Below are positions 39,132-48,925 of a DNA stretch of 64,000 nucleotides, one piece after another. A program made the translations under genes and the position numbers. The stretch is taken from contig NZ_AXAE01000015.1 in the NCBI RefSeq assembly GCF_000472705.1, positions 1 through 64,000 on the forward strand. The letters run 5' to 3'. Source of the DNA: Mesorhizobium erdmanii USDA 3471. Its GTDB lineage: Bacteria; Pseudomonadota; Alphaproteobacteria; Rhizobiales; Rhizobiaceae. Every line of letters begins with the position of its first letter. The stretch's first letter is position 1. Below the pieces are notes generated by a model. That model was given only the letters and a program-made list of their open reading frames with translations, was not told the DNA's origin and searched no databases.

Positions 39132-40313
39132 TTAGCCTTTCTGCGGATCGATGGCCACCGCCGAAATCGGCACGATCTCGATGCCGCGCTTCTTGGCCTC
39201 GGCAATCCAGGACGAGACGGTGTCGACGGTCAGATCAAAGGCCGAGCCGATACCGACGGCTGTGCCCTTGGCGCGCGCGGTGGCTTCGAGACTGTCGAGT
39301 TTCTTGAGGATGGCGCCGCGATCCTGCACCGCGTCGATCGCCGTGTCGCCGGCGACGAAGGGCACGCCGTCCTTGAGCGCCATGTCCGATGCCAGGCTGC
39401 GCGCCGACGAACCGTCGTCGACATAGGCGAGCCCCCTTTTGCCGAGCTCGGCCATGAACGGTCCCATCGCCCCGGCGTCGGCGGAAAAGCGCGCGCCCAT
39501 ATAGTTCATGACGCCGGTGTAGTTCGTCGTCCTCGACAGCGCCCAATGCAAGCTTTTCAGGTTCTCGTCCGCGCTCGCCGCCACCGTCAGCGTGTTGCGG
39601 CCGGGGTTGACGTTGGGATAATCGAACGGTTCGAGCGGCACTTGCATGACGATCTCGTGGCCGCTCTGCCTGGCGGCCTGCATCCAGCGGCCGATGCTAT
39701 TGCCTTGCGGCGCGAAGGCCAGCGTCACTTCCGCCGGCAGCTTGGCAATCGCGGCTTGCGTGCCGGTCTGCGAGACGGCGAGCCCGCCGATAACGATCGC
39801 CACCCGCGCCCCGCGCGCGCCGGACCAGGGCCGCGCATAGACATCGAACGGCCGCCTGCCATCGGCCGCGCGCATCGGCAACGGCCCGGTGTCGCTGGCT
39901 TCGATCAACGCCTTGTCGGGAAGATGCGCGATCTTCAGGTTCTGCCCGATGCTCGACGGGTCTCGAATGACGATGGCCGCCTGCGGCGGGCCTTCGCCCT
40001 CTTCCTTCTGCACATGGATGATCTGCGGACCACCGGCCTTGGTTGGCGTTTCGACCTTTGGCGCCGTGACAGGAGCCAAGGCGGATGGCGCCGCGGCGGG
40101 CTCGGCCGCCGCCGTCACCTTCGGCGTCGAAACGGCGACTTCTTGTGGCTTGCGAAACGGCTTTTCCCGGAGCGCTATCGCGGCTGAAACACCAACCACC
40201 GCCAGCACGACGACGCTCGCCGCGACAATGCCTGTGCTGATTTTGCCAGCGGCGCGCGGCGCCCGGACGGTCTGTCCAAGCGGGCGTTCGATGTCCTTGC
40301 CGATATCAGCCAA
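39132..40313 (-). CDS. Divergent polysaccharide deacetylase family protein
   Basis: 393 residues. One membrane helix near the N terminus (GIVAASVVVLAVVGVSAAIAL), a Pro/Ala-rich linker (about 55-95), then a NodB-like barrel of the divergent group (DUF610/YibQ): RVAIVIGGLAVSQTGTQAAI, EVTLAFAPQGNSIGRWMQ, HEIVMQVPLEPFDYPNVNPG, YMGARFSADAGAMGPFM. The family is attached to the inner membrane, and no substrate is proven. It is found with CtpA and EnvC homologs in many proteobacteria, as here. Confidence 0.9.
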   Translation of the reverse strand: MADIGKDIERPLGQTVRAPRAAGKISTGIVAASVVVLAVVGVSAAIALREKPFRKPQEVAVSTPKVTAAAEPAAAPSALAPVTAPKVETPTKAGGPQIIHVQKEEGEGPPQAAIVIRDPSSIGQNLKIAHLPDKALIEASDTGPLPMRAADGRRPFDVYARPWSGARGARVAIVIGGLAVSQTGTQAAIAKLPAEVTLAFAPQGNSIGRWMQAARQSGHEIVMQVPLEPFDYPNVNPGRNTLTVAASADENLKSLHWALSRTTNYTGVMNYMGARFSADAGAMGPFMAELGKRGLAYVDDGSSARSLASDMALKDGVPFVAGDTAIDAVQDRGAILKKLDSLEATARAKGTAVGIGSAFDLTVDTVSSWIAEAKKRGIEIVPISAVAIDPQKG

Positions 40314-40327
40314 GCCCTGTCCCCGGA

Positions 40328-40366
40328 GCGCATGGTTCCGAAGGCAAACCCTTCGGCGACATGCGC
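40328..40366. repeat. Dispersed palindromic element, copy E
   Basis: GCGCATG (40328-40334) pairs with CATGCGC (40360-40366), with CCGAAGG and CCTTCGG inside. It lies between ctpA and the deacetylase gene. Confidence 0.65.
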
Positions 40367-40498
40367 GAATTTATCAATCCTGGCGCAGCTGGCGCCGTAT
40401 CTGGAAGCCTCGCCTTGCCTCCCCGAATCAAACTGCCGGAACCTTTCGGTCCCGGCAGCATCGCATTGCTTCGTTCAACCGGCCAGACTGTTGCCGGC

Positions 40499-41830
40499 TT
40501 ACTGGTTGAGCACGGCCTTTTCCGGATTGGGCGGGAAGGCCGGATCGGTTTTCTGTCCGCGCAGCAGCTGCTCGGCGTAGATCAGCTGCAGGTCGTCCTT
40601 CGGATCCGGCGGCACATAGGCTGCCGAGCCCGAGCCGGTCTTGCTCTCGTCGGCGCCCTTGATGTGGCCCTTGAGATCGGATTCGCCGCGCGTCAGATCC
40701 CTGCCTTGCAGTTCCGGCGGCAGCGGCTGGTCGACCTTGATGTCGGGCGTGATGCCCTTGCCCTGGATCGACTTGCCGGACGGCGTGTAGTAGAGCGCCG
40801 TCGTCAGCCGGAGCGCGCCATTCTCGCCGAGCGGAATGATGGTCTGCACCGAACCCTTGCCGAAGGACTGCGTGCCGACCACCGTGACGCGGCGCAGGTC
40901 CTGCAGCGCGCCGGCGACGATCTCGGAAGCGCTGGCCGAGCCGCCATTGACGAGCACGATCATCGGCTTGCCGTTGATGTCGTCGGTCTGCTTCGGCTTG
41001 GCGTCGAAACGCGTGACGTCCTTCGGATCGCGGCCACGCGTCGAGACGATCTCGCCGCGCTTCAGGAACGCATCCGACACGCTCACCGCCTGGTCGAGCA
41101 GACCGCCCGGATTGAGGCGCAGATCGAGCACATAGCCCTTCAGCTTGTCGTCCGGCACCTGCTTCTTGATGGTGTCGATGGCGTTCTCGAGATCGTCATA
41201 GGTCTTTTCGGTGAAGGAGGTGATCTTCATGTAGCCGATGTCGTTCTCGACCCGGAACTTGACCGCCTTGACCTTGATGATGTCGCGCACCACCGTCAGT
41301 TCGATCGGCTTGTCGGCGCCCTGGCGCAGGATGGTGAGCTTGATCGGCGTGTTGACCAGGCCGCGCATCTTGTCGACTGCGTCGTTGAGCGTCAGGCCGC
41401 GAACCTCTTCACCATCGATTTTCGCAATATAGTCGCCGGCCAGCACACCGGCCTTGGCGGCGGGCGTGTCGTCGATAGGCGTGATCACCTTGACCAGATC
41501 GTTCTCCATGGTGACCTCGATGCCGAGGCCGCCGAACTCACCCTTGGTCTGCACGCGCATGTCCTGCGCCTGTTCGGCATTCATGTAGGAGGAGTGCGGA
41601 TCCAGCGACGAAAGCATGCCGTTGATGGCGTTCTCGACCAGCGACTTGTCGTCGGGCGGCGTGACATATTGTGCCCGCACCCGCTCGAAGATGTCGCCGA
41701 ATATCGCCAACTGCTTGTAGGTCTCCGATCCTGCAGCGTTCGCCGACGAGCCAGGAGCGCCATAGACAAGGCTCATGGCGGATGCGCCCATCAGCGCACC
41801 GGCAAACAGAAGCGACAGTTTCCGCATCAT
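40499..41830 (-). CDS. ctpA: Carboxy-terminal processing protease CtpA (S41 family)
   Basis: 443 residues. N-terminal hydrophobic segment (MMRKLSLLFAGALMGASAMS), PDZ domain (GLGIEVTMENDLVKVITPID), then the protease domain: nucleophile Ser in VNGGSASASEIVAGAL and Lys in VGTQSFGKGSVQTIIPL. It is periplasmic and trims proteins, often murein enzymes, from the C terminus. The start at 41830 has GGAAGGA upstream; an in-frame ATG at 41932 lies within envC. EnvC's stop is 1 bp away, so they are co-transcribed. Confidence 0.94.
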   Translation of the reverse strand: MMRKLSLLFAGALMGASAMSLVYGAPGSSANAAGSETYKQLAIFGDIFERVRAQYVTPPDDKSLVENAINGMLSSLDPHSSYMNAEQAQDMRVQTKGEFGGLGIEVTMENDLVKVITPIDDTPAAKAGVLAGDYIAKIDGEEVRGLTLNDAVDKMRGLVNTPIKLTILRQGADKPIELTVVRDIIKVKAVKFRVENDIGYMKITSFTEKTYDDLENAIDTIKKQVPDDKLKGYVLDLRLNPGGLLDQAVSVSDAFLKRGEIVSTRGRDPKDVTRFDAKPKQTDDINGKPMIVLVNGGSASASEIVAGALQDLRRVTVVGTQSFGKGSVQTIIPLGENGALRLTTALYYTPSGKSIQGKGITPDIKVDQPLPPELQGRDLTRGESDLKGHIKGADESKTGSGSAAYVPPDPKDDLQLIYAEQLLRGQKTDPAFPPNPEKAVLNQ

Positions 41831-41831
41831 T

Positions 41832-43178
41832 TCACGTCCTTCCAGAAAAACGGTCCGCCCACCATGGGGCCGGATCGACGGGTTTTCCATCCTTGCGGAA
41901 CTCGACATAGAGTTCCGGCGTGGCATTTCCATTCTTCGAAACCGAGGTGCTTGCCACCCGGGCCTCTCCCATCGCGCCGACCGGCTCTCCTGCGAGCACC
42001 GACTGGCCGGTCACGACGCTGATTCTGCTCATCCCCGCCAGAACGACATGATAGCCGTCCCCGGCATTGAGGATCAAGAGTTGACCATAGGAGCGAAACG
42101 GCCCCGCATAAAGCACATTCCCATCCGCCGGTGCGGTGACGATGGCTCCCGATTGTGTCGCAAGCATGTCTCCAAGCATCACCGCGCCGTTACCGTCATC
42201 GGCGCCAAACCGGCGTTTGATGCGGCCGGTGACCGGCAGCGCGATCTGCCCCTGCAGCGCCGAAAAGGGCGCCGCGGCGGTGAGTTGGTTGCCTTCGGGG
42301 ACCGGCAGCGATGCCGTCTTGTCGTCGCCCGCACTGCTGGCGCCGGCTGCCTTGGCGGCATCCGCGGCCTTGCGGGTCTTGTCGGCTTGCGCTTCGAGCG
42401 AGGCGATCAGGTCCTTCAGGCTGGAGGCCTTGGCCGCCAATTGCTCGGAACGCTGCCGTTCGGCCGTCATCTGCGCCTGCGTGTCGGCCTCGAGCTTCTG
42501 CTTGGCCTCCAGCAGCATGCCGAGCCGCTTCTTTTCGGCCGTCTGGTCGCCGACCGCCTCCGTCAGCCGCGCCCGCTCGGCCTCGATCGAGGCCGTCACC
42601 CGGGTCTGTTCCTTGAGGTCGGCCAGCAGGCTATCGGTCTGCTGGCGCAATTCCGGCACCACGGCGCCGAGCAGGATGGCGCTGCGCACCGAAGACAGCG
42701 CGTCCTCCGGCTTGACCAGGATCGCCGGCGGTGGATTGAGACCCATGCGCTGCAGCGCGCCCAGCACTTCGGCCAGCACGTCACGCCGCGCCATGAGCGA
42801 GGCGCGGATCTTCTGCTGCTGGCCCTTCAGCCCTTCCAGCTTGGCGCCGATATCCTCGATGTCCTGGCCAAGCTTCTGCTCGGTCATCGCCGACTGGATC
42901 AACGCCGCAGTGATCGAGGCGTGGTCCTTCTTGACCGCGGCGATATCGGCGGCGAGCTTGGCCAGCCGTTCCGACGACAGCGTGATCTCCTTGGAAACCT
43001 GTTCGTACTCTGCGCGGCTCTGGTCCGGATCGGGCGCCATGTCGAGCGTGTTCTCGGCCCGCGCCGCATGGAACGACAAAAGCATCGCGGCCGCGGCGAT
43101 GCCGCAGCGCGCGCGGCCGAAGCGCCCGGTTGATGAGCCCGTTGTTGAGCCCGGTGTCGATTTCCAGCCTTCAGACAT
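41832..43178 (-). CDS. Murein hydrolase activator EnvC-like (M23 domain)
   Basis: 448 residues. Possible signal segment (ARCGIAAAAMLLSFHAARAE), long coiled coil (about 50-270, with SAMTEQKLGQDIEDIGAKLE and QTAEKKRLGMLLEAKQKLEA), then a LytM domain (LPVTGRIKRRFGADDGNGAV, GNVLYAGPFRSYGQLLILNA). The zinc ligands of active M23 peptidases (HxxxD and HxH) are missing, which fits an amidase activator like EnvC rather than an enzyme. It lies upstream of ctpA and the deacetylase. Confidence 0.9.
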   Translation of the reverse strand: MSEGWKSTPGSTTGSSTGRFGRARCGIAAAAMLLSFHAARAENTLDMAPDPDQSRAEYEQVSKEITLSSERLAKLAADIAAVKKDHASITAALIQSAMTEQKLGQDIEDIGAKLEGLKGQQQKIRASLMARRDVLAEVLGALQRMGLNPPPAILVKPEDALSSVRSAILLGAVVPELRQQTDSLLADLKEQTRVTASIEAERARLTEAVGDQTAEKKRLGMLLEAKQKLEADTQAQMTAERQRSEQLAAKASSLKDLIASLEAQADKTRKAADAAKAAGASSAGDDKTASLPVPEGNQLTAAAPFSALQGQIALPVTGRIKRRFGADDGNGAVMLGDMLATQSGAIVTAPADGNVLYAGPFRSYGQLLILNAGDGYHVVLAGMSRISVVTGQSVLAGEPVGAMGEARVASTSVSKNGNATPELYVEFRKDGKPVDPAPWWADRFSGRT

Positions 43179-43248
43179 TCGCGATCTATACTATCCGCGG
43201 CTTCGTTAACGAATCATCAACCATGTTTGACGAGCCCGCCCCCCGGAG

Positions 43249-43293
43249 GCGTGCCGCCCAAAAGTGGTCCCGGTTCTTTGGAAAACGACATAC
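43249..43293. repeat. Palindromic element, family 2, copy A
   Basis: GCGTGCCGCCCAAAAGTGGT faces CTTTGGAAAACGACATAC, which gives an imperfect dyad. It is a variant of the GCATGTC-CCCAAAAG element also seen at 43893, between envC and rlmH. Confidence 0.5.
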
Positions 43294-43387
43294 ACAGAAA
43301 CCAAGGATCTTCGATCTTGCGCGGCATTGGGGCGGAAATCCAGGCGGCAGGCGCGAATCACAATCGGCGACAACTGTAGCGGCAGGC

Positions 43388-43870
43388 TCACGAGCGATGA
43401 TAGGGATGGCCGGACAGGATCGTCGCCACTCGGTAGAGCTGCTCCCCAAGCATCACCCGCACCAGTTGATGCGGCCAGGTCAGGGCACCGAACGACAGCA
43501 CCAGATCGGCCTGGTCGCGCAGCGACGGATCGTGGCCGTCGGCGCCGCCTATGGCCAGCACCAGCGCCTTGCGCCCGCCGTCGCGCAACTGTCCGATGCG
43601 ATTGGCGAAATCCGGCGAGGAAAGGCTCTTGCCGCGCTCGTCGAGCAGGACAAGGGCCGTGCCCGGCTGCAACTGCGCCTGCAGCCTGGAGGCTTCGTCG
43701 CGCTGGCGTTCGGCGGCGCTCTGCGACCGGCCCTCGGCGATCTCGGTGATCCCGGCGAATTCGAGCCCGACCGCTGGCCCGCTCTTGGCGAAGCGCTCGA
43801 AATAGCGGTCGGCCAACTCCCGCTCGGGGCCGGTTTTCATTCGGCCCACGGCATGAACTGAAATCTTCAT
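43388..43870 (-). CDS. rlmH: 23S rRNA (pseudouridine1915-N3)-methyltransferase RlmH
   Basis: 160 residues, SPOUT fold. The N terminus MKISVHAVGRMKTGPERELA, the LVLLDERGKSLSSPDFANRI strand-loop, and the SAM-binding knot LAIGGADGHDPSLRDQADLV followed by LTWPHQLVRVMLGEQLYRV are diagnostic. It methylates Psi1915 in helix 69. It comes just downstream of rsfS, as in most alphaproteobacteria. Confidence 0.96.
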   Translation of the reverse strand: MKISVHAVGRMKTGPERELADRYFERFAKSGPAVGLEFAGITEIAEGRSQSAAERQRDEASRLQAQLQPGTALVLLDERGKSLSSPDFANRIGQLRDGGRKALVLAIGGADGHDPSLRDQADLVLSFGALTWPHQLVRVMLGEQLYRVATILSGHPYHRS

Positions 43871-43892
43871 CCCGCCTCTATAAGCCGTTAGT

Positions 43893-43934
43893 GCATGTCA
43901 CCCAAAGGTAAAATCCGCTTTTGGGAAACGACAC
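43893..43934. repeat. Palindromic element, family 2, copy B
   Basis: GCATGTCACCCAAAGG at 43893 pairs with CTTTTGGG..CGACA toward 43934. It fills the gap between rsfS and rlmH. Confidence 0.6.
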
Positions 43935-43942
43935 CGGGCAGC

Positions 43943-44320
43943 TTAATGAAGGGTCTCTTCCTCGAGATCCGGCGCCTGCCACATCTTTTCAAGATTGTAG
44001 AATTCGCGGACTTCGGGGCGGAAGACATGGACGATGATATCGCCCGAATCGATCAGGACCCAGTCGGCGCCGGACAGCCCCTCGACGCGCGCGGTGCCGA
44101 GGCCGGCATCCTTGAGCGCCTTGAGCAGATGGTCGGCGACAGCCGAGACATGGCGGTGCGATCGGCCCGACGCGACGACCATGTAGTCGCCGAGGCTCGA
44201 TTTCCCCTGAATGTCGATTGAGACAATATTTTCGGCCTTGGAGTCTTCCAGACTGGCAAGGACTGTCTTGATGGCACGGGACACGGCGTCGTCTACGCTG
44301 ATCCTGGCCGGCGAAGGCAT
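43943..44320 (-). CDS. rsfS: Ribosomal silencing factor RsfS
   Basis: 125 residues. VLASLEDSKAENIVSIDIQG, SSLGDYMVVASGRSHRHVSA, VADHLLKALKDAGLGTARVE and GDIIVHVFRPEVREFYNLEKM cover the family. It binds L14 and stops subunit joining under starvation. The ATG at 44320 is the safest start. AAAGGA stands before an in-frame CTG 33 bases farther out, which might be the real start of a slightly longer protein. Read ahead of rlmH, in the usual nadD-rsfS-rlmH neighbourhood. Confidence 0.93.
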   Translation of the reverse strand: MPSPARISVDDAVSRAIKTVLASLEDSKAENIVSIDIQGKSSLGDYMVVASGRSHRHVSAVADHLLKALKDAGLGTARVEGLSGADWVLIDSGDIIVHVFRPEVREFYNLEKMWQAPDLEEETLH

Positions 44321-44640
44321 GATATCGGCCTTCTTCCGCAGTGCTGTTCTCAGTGTATTTCCTTTCGCAGCAAGAACAACCAAATCACCCCAAAAGCGGG
44401 CGACACCGCTTAGATAGGCAGAGTTCCCTGACAGTTTCAAGACGCAGCCCCAACTCATGCGAACTCGCCGGTTGCCCGGTTGTTCCATACGGCACGCAAA
44501 AAGATCGGAACCCAGGCGTCGCGCAGCGGTTATCGGCTGACCGACCAGAAGCAATTCCAGGATAGGTGCGAAGCGGTTTCCCGAGAAAAGCGCGCAGCGC
44601 GCTTCCTTAGGAATTGGTTGAAACAACAGGGAACCCAGCC
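44321..44640. other. Gap between rsfS and the MscS gene (320 bp)
   Basis: A divergent gap. It must hold the rsfS promoter (minus) and the MscS promoter (plus). The frame open on the minus strand up to 44626 shows no likeness to a protein. No hairpin or repeat was recognised. Confidence 0.5.
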
Positions 44641-45492
44641 ATGCCGATCGACCCGCAAAACACCCTTCTCACCGTCCAGGCTGGTCTCGCGCAGCTCAGC
44701 ACGCTGATCGTCTCCTATTCCTTCTCGGCCATCGGCGCTGTCATCCTCCTGGTGGTCGGCTACATCGTCGCCGGCCTCGCAGAGCGCTCGATCTTTGCCG
44801 GTCTTGGCCACATCCACGGCTTCGATGCGACGCTGCGGCATTTCTTTTCCAAGATCGTGCGCTACGCCATCCTGATCCTGGTCGTCATCATGGTGCTCGG
44901 CCAGTTCGGCGTGCAGACCGCCTCGATCATCGCCGCGATCGGCGCCATCGGCCTTGCAATAGGCCTGGCGCTGCAAGGCACGCTGCAGAACATCGCCGCC
45001 GGCATCATGCTCCTGGCGCTGCGGCCGTTCCGCATCGGCGAGTCCGTCGAGGTCGGCGCGATATCGGGCTCGGTCGAGGAAATCGGCCTGTTCGCCACCA
45101 AGCTCAGGACCGCCGACGGCGTCTACATCCTGGCGCCCAATTCGACGTTGTGGAACCAGCCCGTGCGCAATTATTCGCGCAATGGCGTGCGTCGCGCCGA
45201 CATCGGCGTGAGCATCGGCTCGTGGAACGACATCGACCGCGCCCAGAAGACATTGCTTGCCATTGCCGGTGCCGAGAAGCGCATCCGCCGCGAACCGGCG
45301 CCGATCGCCTTCGTGGCCGGTCTCGGCGACAGCACCGTTTCGCTCACCTTGCGCTATTGGACCTCGGCGGCCGACTACTTCTCGACGAACATCGACATGA
45401 CCAAACGCGCCAAGCAGGCTTTCGACAGCGAGGGCATCTCCATCCCGCTGCCGCCGCCGGAAGCCCCGGCGCCCGAGGCTCGTAAGCAGTAG
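44641..45492 (+). CDS. Small-conductance mechanosensitive channel (MscS family)
   Basis: 283 residues, the core MscS size. Three helices: the first two at about 25-100, then the pore helix VQTASIIAAIGAIGLAIGLALQGTLQNIAAGIML, which carries the Gly/Ala packing pattern, followed by the beta domain (RPFRIGESVEVGAISGSVEEI, TADGVYILAPNSTLWNQPV). It opens on membrane tension and lets out solutes on osmotic downshock. ATG 44641 has GGGAA upstream; an earlier frame start at 44614 is less likely. Confidence 0.92.
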   Translation: MPIDPQNTLLTVQAGLAQLSTLIVSYSFSAIGAVILLVVGYIVAGLAERSIFAGLGHIHGFDATLRHFFSKIVRYAILILVVIMVLGQFGVQTASIIAAIGAIGLAIGLALQGTLQNIAAGIMLLALRPFRIGESVEVGAISGSVEEIGLFATKLRTADGVYILAPNSTLWNQPVRNYSRNGVRRADIGVSIGSWNDIDRAQKTLLAIAGAEKRIRREPAPIAFVAGLGDSTVSLTLRYWTSAADYFSTNIDMTKRAKQAFDSEGISIPLPPPEAPAPEARKQ

Positions 45493-45513
45493 GCGGTTGC
45501 GGGAATCAGCCTT

Positions 45514-46806
45514 TCAGTCCTTGGTCCGAACCGTCTGCTCATCCGGTGCATAGGCAAGTTCCACCGGCAGCGGTGCCTGCGCCGTCATCGGCGCGAAGCT
45601 GCCGGTCTCGGCGGCAGGCACGGCCTGCGTGGTGAACACGCGCAACAGCGCGAACAGGCAGAATGCACAGGCGATGACGACGGCCACGTAGATGAAGGCC
45701 TGCGTCCCGAACACGGCTGACAGCGCCGTCACGATGCCCGGAACAACAAACCCGGCCAACGACCAGGCAAACAACAGCGAACTGGACAGCGCCACCATGT
45801 CCTCCTTGCCGGCGCGGTCGGCGGCGTGCGCGCTGGACAGCGAATAGATCGATTCCGAGGCGCCGTCCCACAAGACGTAGATCACCAGCAGCGCCGGCAG
45901 CGCGCCGCCGTCGAAACCGAGCGCGAACATGCCGGACGCCGCGGCAAGCGCGGACGCTCCGATCAGCACGTAACGACGGTCGGTGCGGTCGGAAATCCAG
46001 CCGAAGGGAAGCTGCAGGATCAGCGTGCCGAGCGGCATCACCGAAAGCAGCAGCGCCACATCGGCCTGACTGTAACCCTTGGCCGTCGCATGGATCGGCG
46101 CGAAACCCGCAATTGACATGGACAGCCCGCCGACCGCCAGCATGCCGGCGACGCCGACCGGCGAAATCCGCCAGGCCCGACCCAGCGCCACCGAGGCCGC
46201 CTGCGGAGCGGGTGGCTGCGCCAGCCGCGTCATGCCGACGGGCAGGATCGACAGAGCGGTGAAGGCGATGCCGATCAGCGGCGCGTCTGCCGTTTTGATA
46301 TCGACCAGCGCCAGCGTCGCATAGCCGACACCCAGCCCGGCGACGTAGGCGACATAGAAGAAGGCCATCACCCTGCCGCGTATGGCATTGGCGACCGCAT
46401 CGTTCAGCCAGCTCTGCGCGACGATGAACAGGCCGCATATGGCAAAGCCGTAAAGGGCACGTGCGGCGATCCACAAGACCGGATACGGCCCGGCGCCGAC
46501 GGCGGCATTGGCGAGCGCGATCAGCGCCGACAGCACCATGAAGGCGCGGGCATGGCCGACCCTGCGCACCAGCGGTCCGGTCAGGATGCAGCCGGCGAGG
46601 CCGCCGGCCGACAGGCCGGTTATGATCAGCCCGGCCCAGGTCGGGTCGAAACCCTCGACGCCGAGCCGAACCGGGATGTAGGCGAACATCAGCCCATTGC
46701 CGATGGCGATCAGCGCCATCGACACGATGACGCTGGCGATCGCGATCAGCGGTGTCGGCGCGCTGCCATGCTCCGGCTCGATCGTGGTGCGGTTCTTCTC
46801 CAGCAT
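45514..46806 (-). CDS. MFS transporter
   Basis: 430 residues with twelve predicted helices; the typical loop GPLVRRVGHARAFMVLSALI follows helix 2, and a second such loop WISDRTDRRYVLIGASALAA is in the C-terminal half. It is of the YcaD/DHA-like branch (IPVRLGVEGFDPTWAGLIIT). The substrate is unknown. ATG 46806 is taken; the frame continues upstream to 46938 with no membrane segment or similarity. It converges with mscS. Confidence 0.85.
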   Translation of the reverse strand: MLEKNRTTIEPEHGSAPTPLIAIASVIVSMALIAIGNGLMFAYIPVRLGVEGFDPTWAGLIITGLSAGGLAGCILTGPLVRRVGHARAFMVLSALIALANAAVGAGPYPVLWIAARALYGFAICGLFIVAQSWLNDAVANAIRGRVMAFFYVAYVAGLGVGYATLALVDIKTADAPLIGIAFTALSILPVGMTRLAQPPAPQAASVALGRAWRISPVGVAGMLAVGGLSMSIAGFAPIHATAKGYSQADVALLLSVMPLGTLILQLPFGWISDRTDRRYVLIGASALAAASGMFALGFDGGALPALLVIYVLWDGASESIYSLSSAHAADRAGKEDMVALSSSLLFAWSLAGFVVPGIVTALSAVFGTQAFIYVAVVIACAFCLFALLRVFTTQAVPAAETGSFAPMTAQAPLPVELAYAPDEQTVRTKD

Positions 46807-46975
46807 CCGCGCAGCATCGCCTACCCCCGGGCAAAAGACCGCCGCAAAAGCGACATCGCCGGACGGGTGCCAGCGCGGGCTTGACATGACCAGGATTTCG
46901 CCCAGCGGCGAGGTCGGCTCGGCCCGGCCGGCCCGCAAGTCCGGAAAGCACGAACCGCCGGCAGGCCGAGATCGG

Positions 46976-47608
46976 TCACGACCTGGCCATCCTGCGGATC
47001 GCGCTCGACGACAGCGACGAGCGCGGGCCGTGGATGAAGGTCCAGGCTGGCGCCTTCATGCGCGCCAGCAGCGGCGCGTCGCCTTCATCGATGCGGGCAT
47101 AGTCGAAGGTCTTGGCAACGACGGACGACAGGAACGACAGCGTCGCGCCCGGCCGGTCGATGACCGCGATCGGAAAGGTCAGCACGATTTCGCGCCAGCG
47201 CTGCCAGCGATGGAAATCGCGCAAACTGTCCGCGCCCATGATCCAGACGAAGTCGACGCCGGGATTGCGCGCCTTGACCAGCGCCAGCGTGTCGGCGGTA
47301 TAGCGCACGTGATGCGCCGCCTCAAAGGCGGTGACCTTGATTTTCGGGTTCTTGGCGATCCGCTCCGACAGTTGCAACCGCTCGGCCAGCGGCGCCAGTT
47401 CCCTGGTGCTCTTGAGCGGATTGCCCGGTGTCACCATCCACCACAGCTGGTCGAGCGCCAGGCGCCTCAGCGCAATCTCGGCGACCAGCGCATGACCGGC
47501 ATGCGGCGGGTTGAACGAGCCGCCGAACAGCCCGACGGCGAGACCCTTTTCGGCATGCGGCATCTTCAGGTAACGGGAGGGTACCGCCGGTTCGGAAGAT
47601 GCCAGCAT
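46976..47608 (-). CDS. nadD: Nicotinate-nucleotide adenylyltransferase
   Basis: 210 residues. The nucleotidyl-transferase motif is GLFGGSFNPPHAGHALVAEIA, and the second motif is SSLSSSAIRRM at the C terminus. WWMVTPGNPLKS and DFVWIMGADSLRDFHRWQRW bind nicotinate mononucleotide. It makes NaAD for NAD synthesis. Another start at residue 16 (MPHAEK) is possible. It lies 27 bp downstream of proA, as in most rhizobia. Confidence 0.95.
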   Translation of the reverse strand: MLASSEPAVPSRYLKMPHAEKGLAVGLFGGSFNPPHAGHALVAEIALRRLALDQLWWMVTPGNPLKSTRELAPLAERLQLSERIAKNPKIKVTAFEAAHHVRYTADTLALVKARNPGVDFVWIMGADSLRDFHRWQRWREIVLTFPIAVIDRPGATLSFLSSVVAKTFDYARIDEGDAPLLARMKAPAWTFIHGPRSSLSSSAIRRMARS

Positions 47609-47635
47609 TGCCTCAGGCTCTGACGACGAAAAGCT

Positions 47636-48922
47636 TCAAGGCCTCACCTGTCCCGACCCGCGCACGCGGTATTTGAACGAGGTCAGCTGCTCGACGCCGA
47701 CCGGCCCGCGCGCATGCATCTTGCCGGTGGCGATGCCGATTTCGGCACCCATGCCGAACTCGCCGCCATCGGCGAACTGCGTGGAGGCATTGTGCAGCAG
47801 GATGGCCGAATCGATCTCGTTGAAGAACCGCTCAACGGTATTGGCATCCTCGGCGATGATCGCCTCGGTGTGATGCGAGGAGAAGGTTTCGATATGCTCG
47901 ATCGCACCACTGATGCCATCGACCAGCTTCACCGCGATAATGGCGTCGAGATATTCCGTCCCCCAGTCGGCATCGGTCGCCGGCTTGGCGTCGAAAAACA
48001 CCTTCAGCACCTCTTGATCGGCATGGATCTCGCAGCCGGCGGTGTGGAGCGCGTCGAGGATCGGCACCAGGTGGGTGGATGCCACGGCGCGGTCGACCAG
48101 CAGCGTTTCGGCGGCACCGCAGACACCGGTGCGCCGCATCTTGGCGTTGACGGCGATCCTCACCGCCATGTCGAGCTCGGCCGAGCGGTCGATGTAGAGA
48201 TGGCAGATGCCCTCGAGATGGGCGAACACCGGCACGCGCGCCTCGCTCTGCACCCGCCCGACCAGGCTTTTGCCGCCGCGCGGGATGATGACGTCGAGCG
48301 TACCGCCAAGCCCCTTCAGCATCTCCCCGACGGCGGCGCGGTCGGTTGTCGGCACCAGCTGGATGGCGTCTTGCGGCAGGCCGGCGGCCTTCAGGCCTTC
48401 GACCAGGCAGGCATGGATGGCGGCGGATGAATTGAGCGAATCCGAGCCGCCGCGCAGGATTACCGGATTGCCGGCCTTGAGACAGAGCGCACCGGCATCG
48501 GCGGTGACATTGGGCCGGCTTTCATAGATGACGCCGACGACGCCGAGCGGCGTGCGCACGCGCTCGATATGCAAGCCGTTCGGCCGGTCCCACTCGGCGA
48601 TGACGTCGCCGACAGGATCGCGCAGTTCGGCGATCTCGCGAATGCCGGCGGCCATGGCGCGGATGCGATCCGGGTTCAGCTTCAGCCGGTCCATGAAAGA
48701 GCCGGACAGGCCGGACTCATGGCCATTCGCGATGTCGATGGCATTGGCGTCGAGAATGTCTTGCTCCCGAGCCACGATCGCGTCGGCCATGGCAAGCAGC
48801 GCGGTGTTCTTGACGGCGGTGATGGCGATGGCCAGCGGTCGGGCGGCAGCGCGGGCGCGGCGGCCGATATCCGCCATCAGCGCCACGGTGTCGTCCCCGG
48901 ATTTTTCATGCAGCTTCAGCAT
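47636..48922 (-). CDS. proA: Gamma-glutamyl phosphate reductase
   Basis: 428 residues. ALDH superfamily; the catalytic Cys lies in [17 protein letters not shown] and the NADPH-binding region in [40 protein letters not shown] is the family's signature. It reduces glutamyl-5-phosphate to the semialdehyde in proline synthesis. It follows proB by 3 bp. Confidence 0.97.
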   Translation of the reverse strand: MLKLHEKSGDDTVALMADIGRRARAAARPLAIAITAVKNTALLAMADAIVAREQDILDANAIDIANGHESGLSGSFMDRLKLNPDRIRAMAAGIREIAELRDPVGDVIAEWDRPNGLHIERVRTPLGVVGVIYESRPNVTADAGALCLKAGNPVILRGGSDSLNSSAAIHACLVEGLKAAGLPQDAIQLVPTTDRAAVGEMLKGLGGTLDVIIPRGGKSLVGRVQSEARVPVFAHLEGICHLYIDRSAELDMAVRIAVNAKMRRTGVCGAAETLLVDRAVASTHLVPILDALHTAGCEIHADQEVLKVFFDAKPATDADWGTEYLDAIIAVKLVDGISGAIEHIETFSSHHTEAIIAEDANTVERFFNEIDSAILLHNASTQFADGGEFGMGAEIGIATGKMHARGPVGVEQLTSFKYRVRGSGQVRP

Positions 48923-48925
48923 GGC

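Noticed and set aside
40361..42022. Long plus-strand frame opposite ctpA and envC
   Set aside because: Shadow of two conserved minus-strand genes whose motifs are complete.
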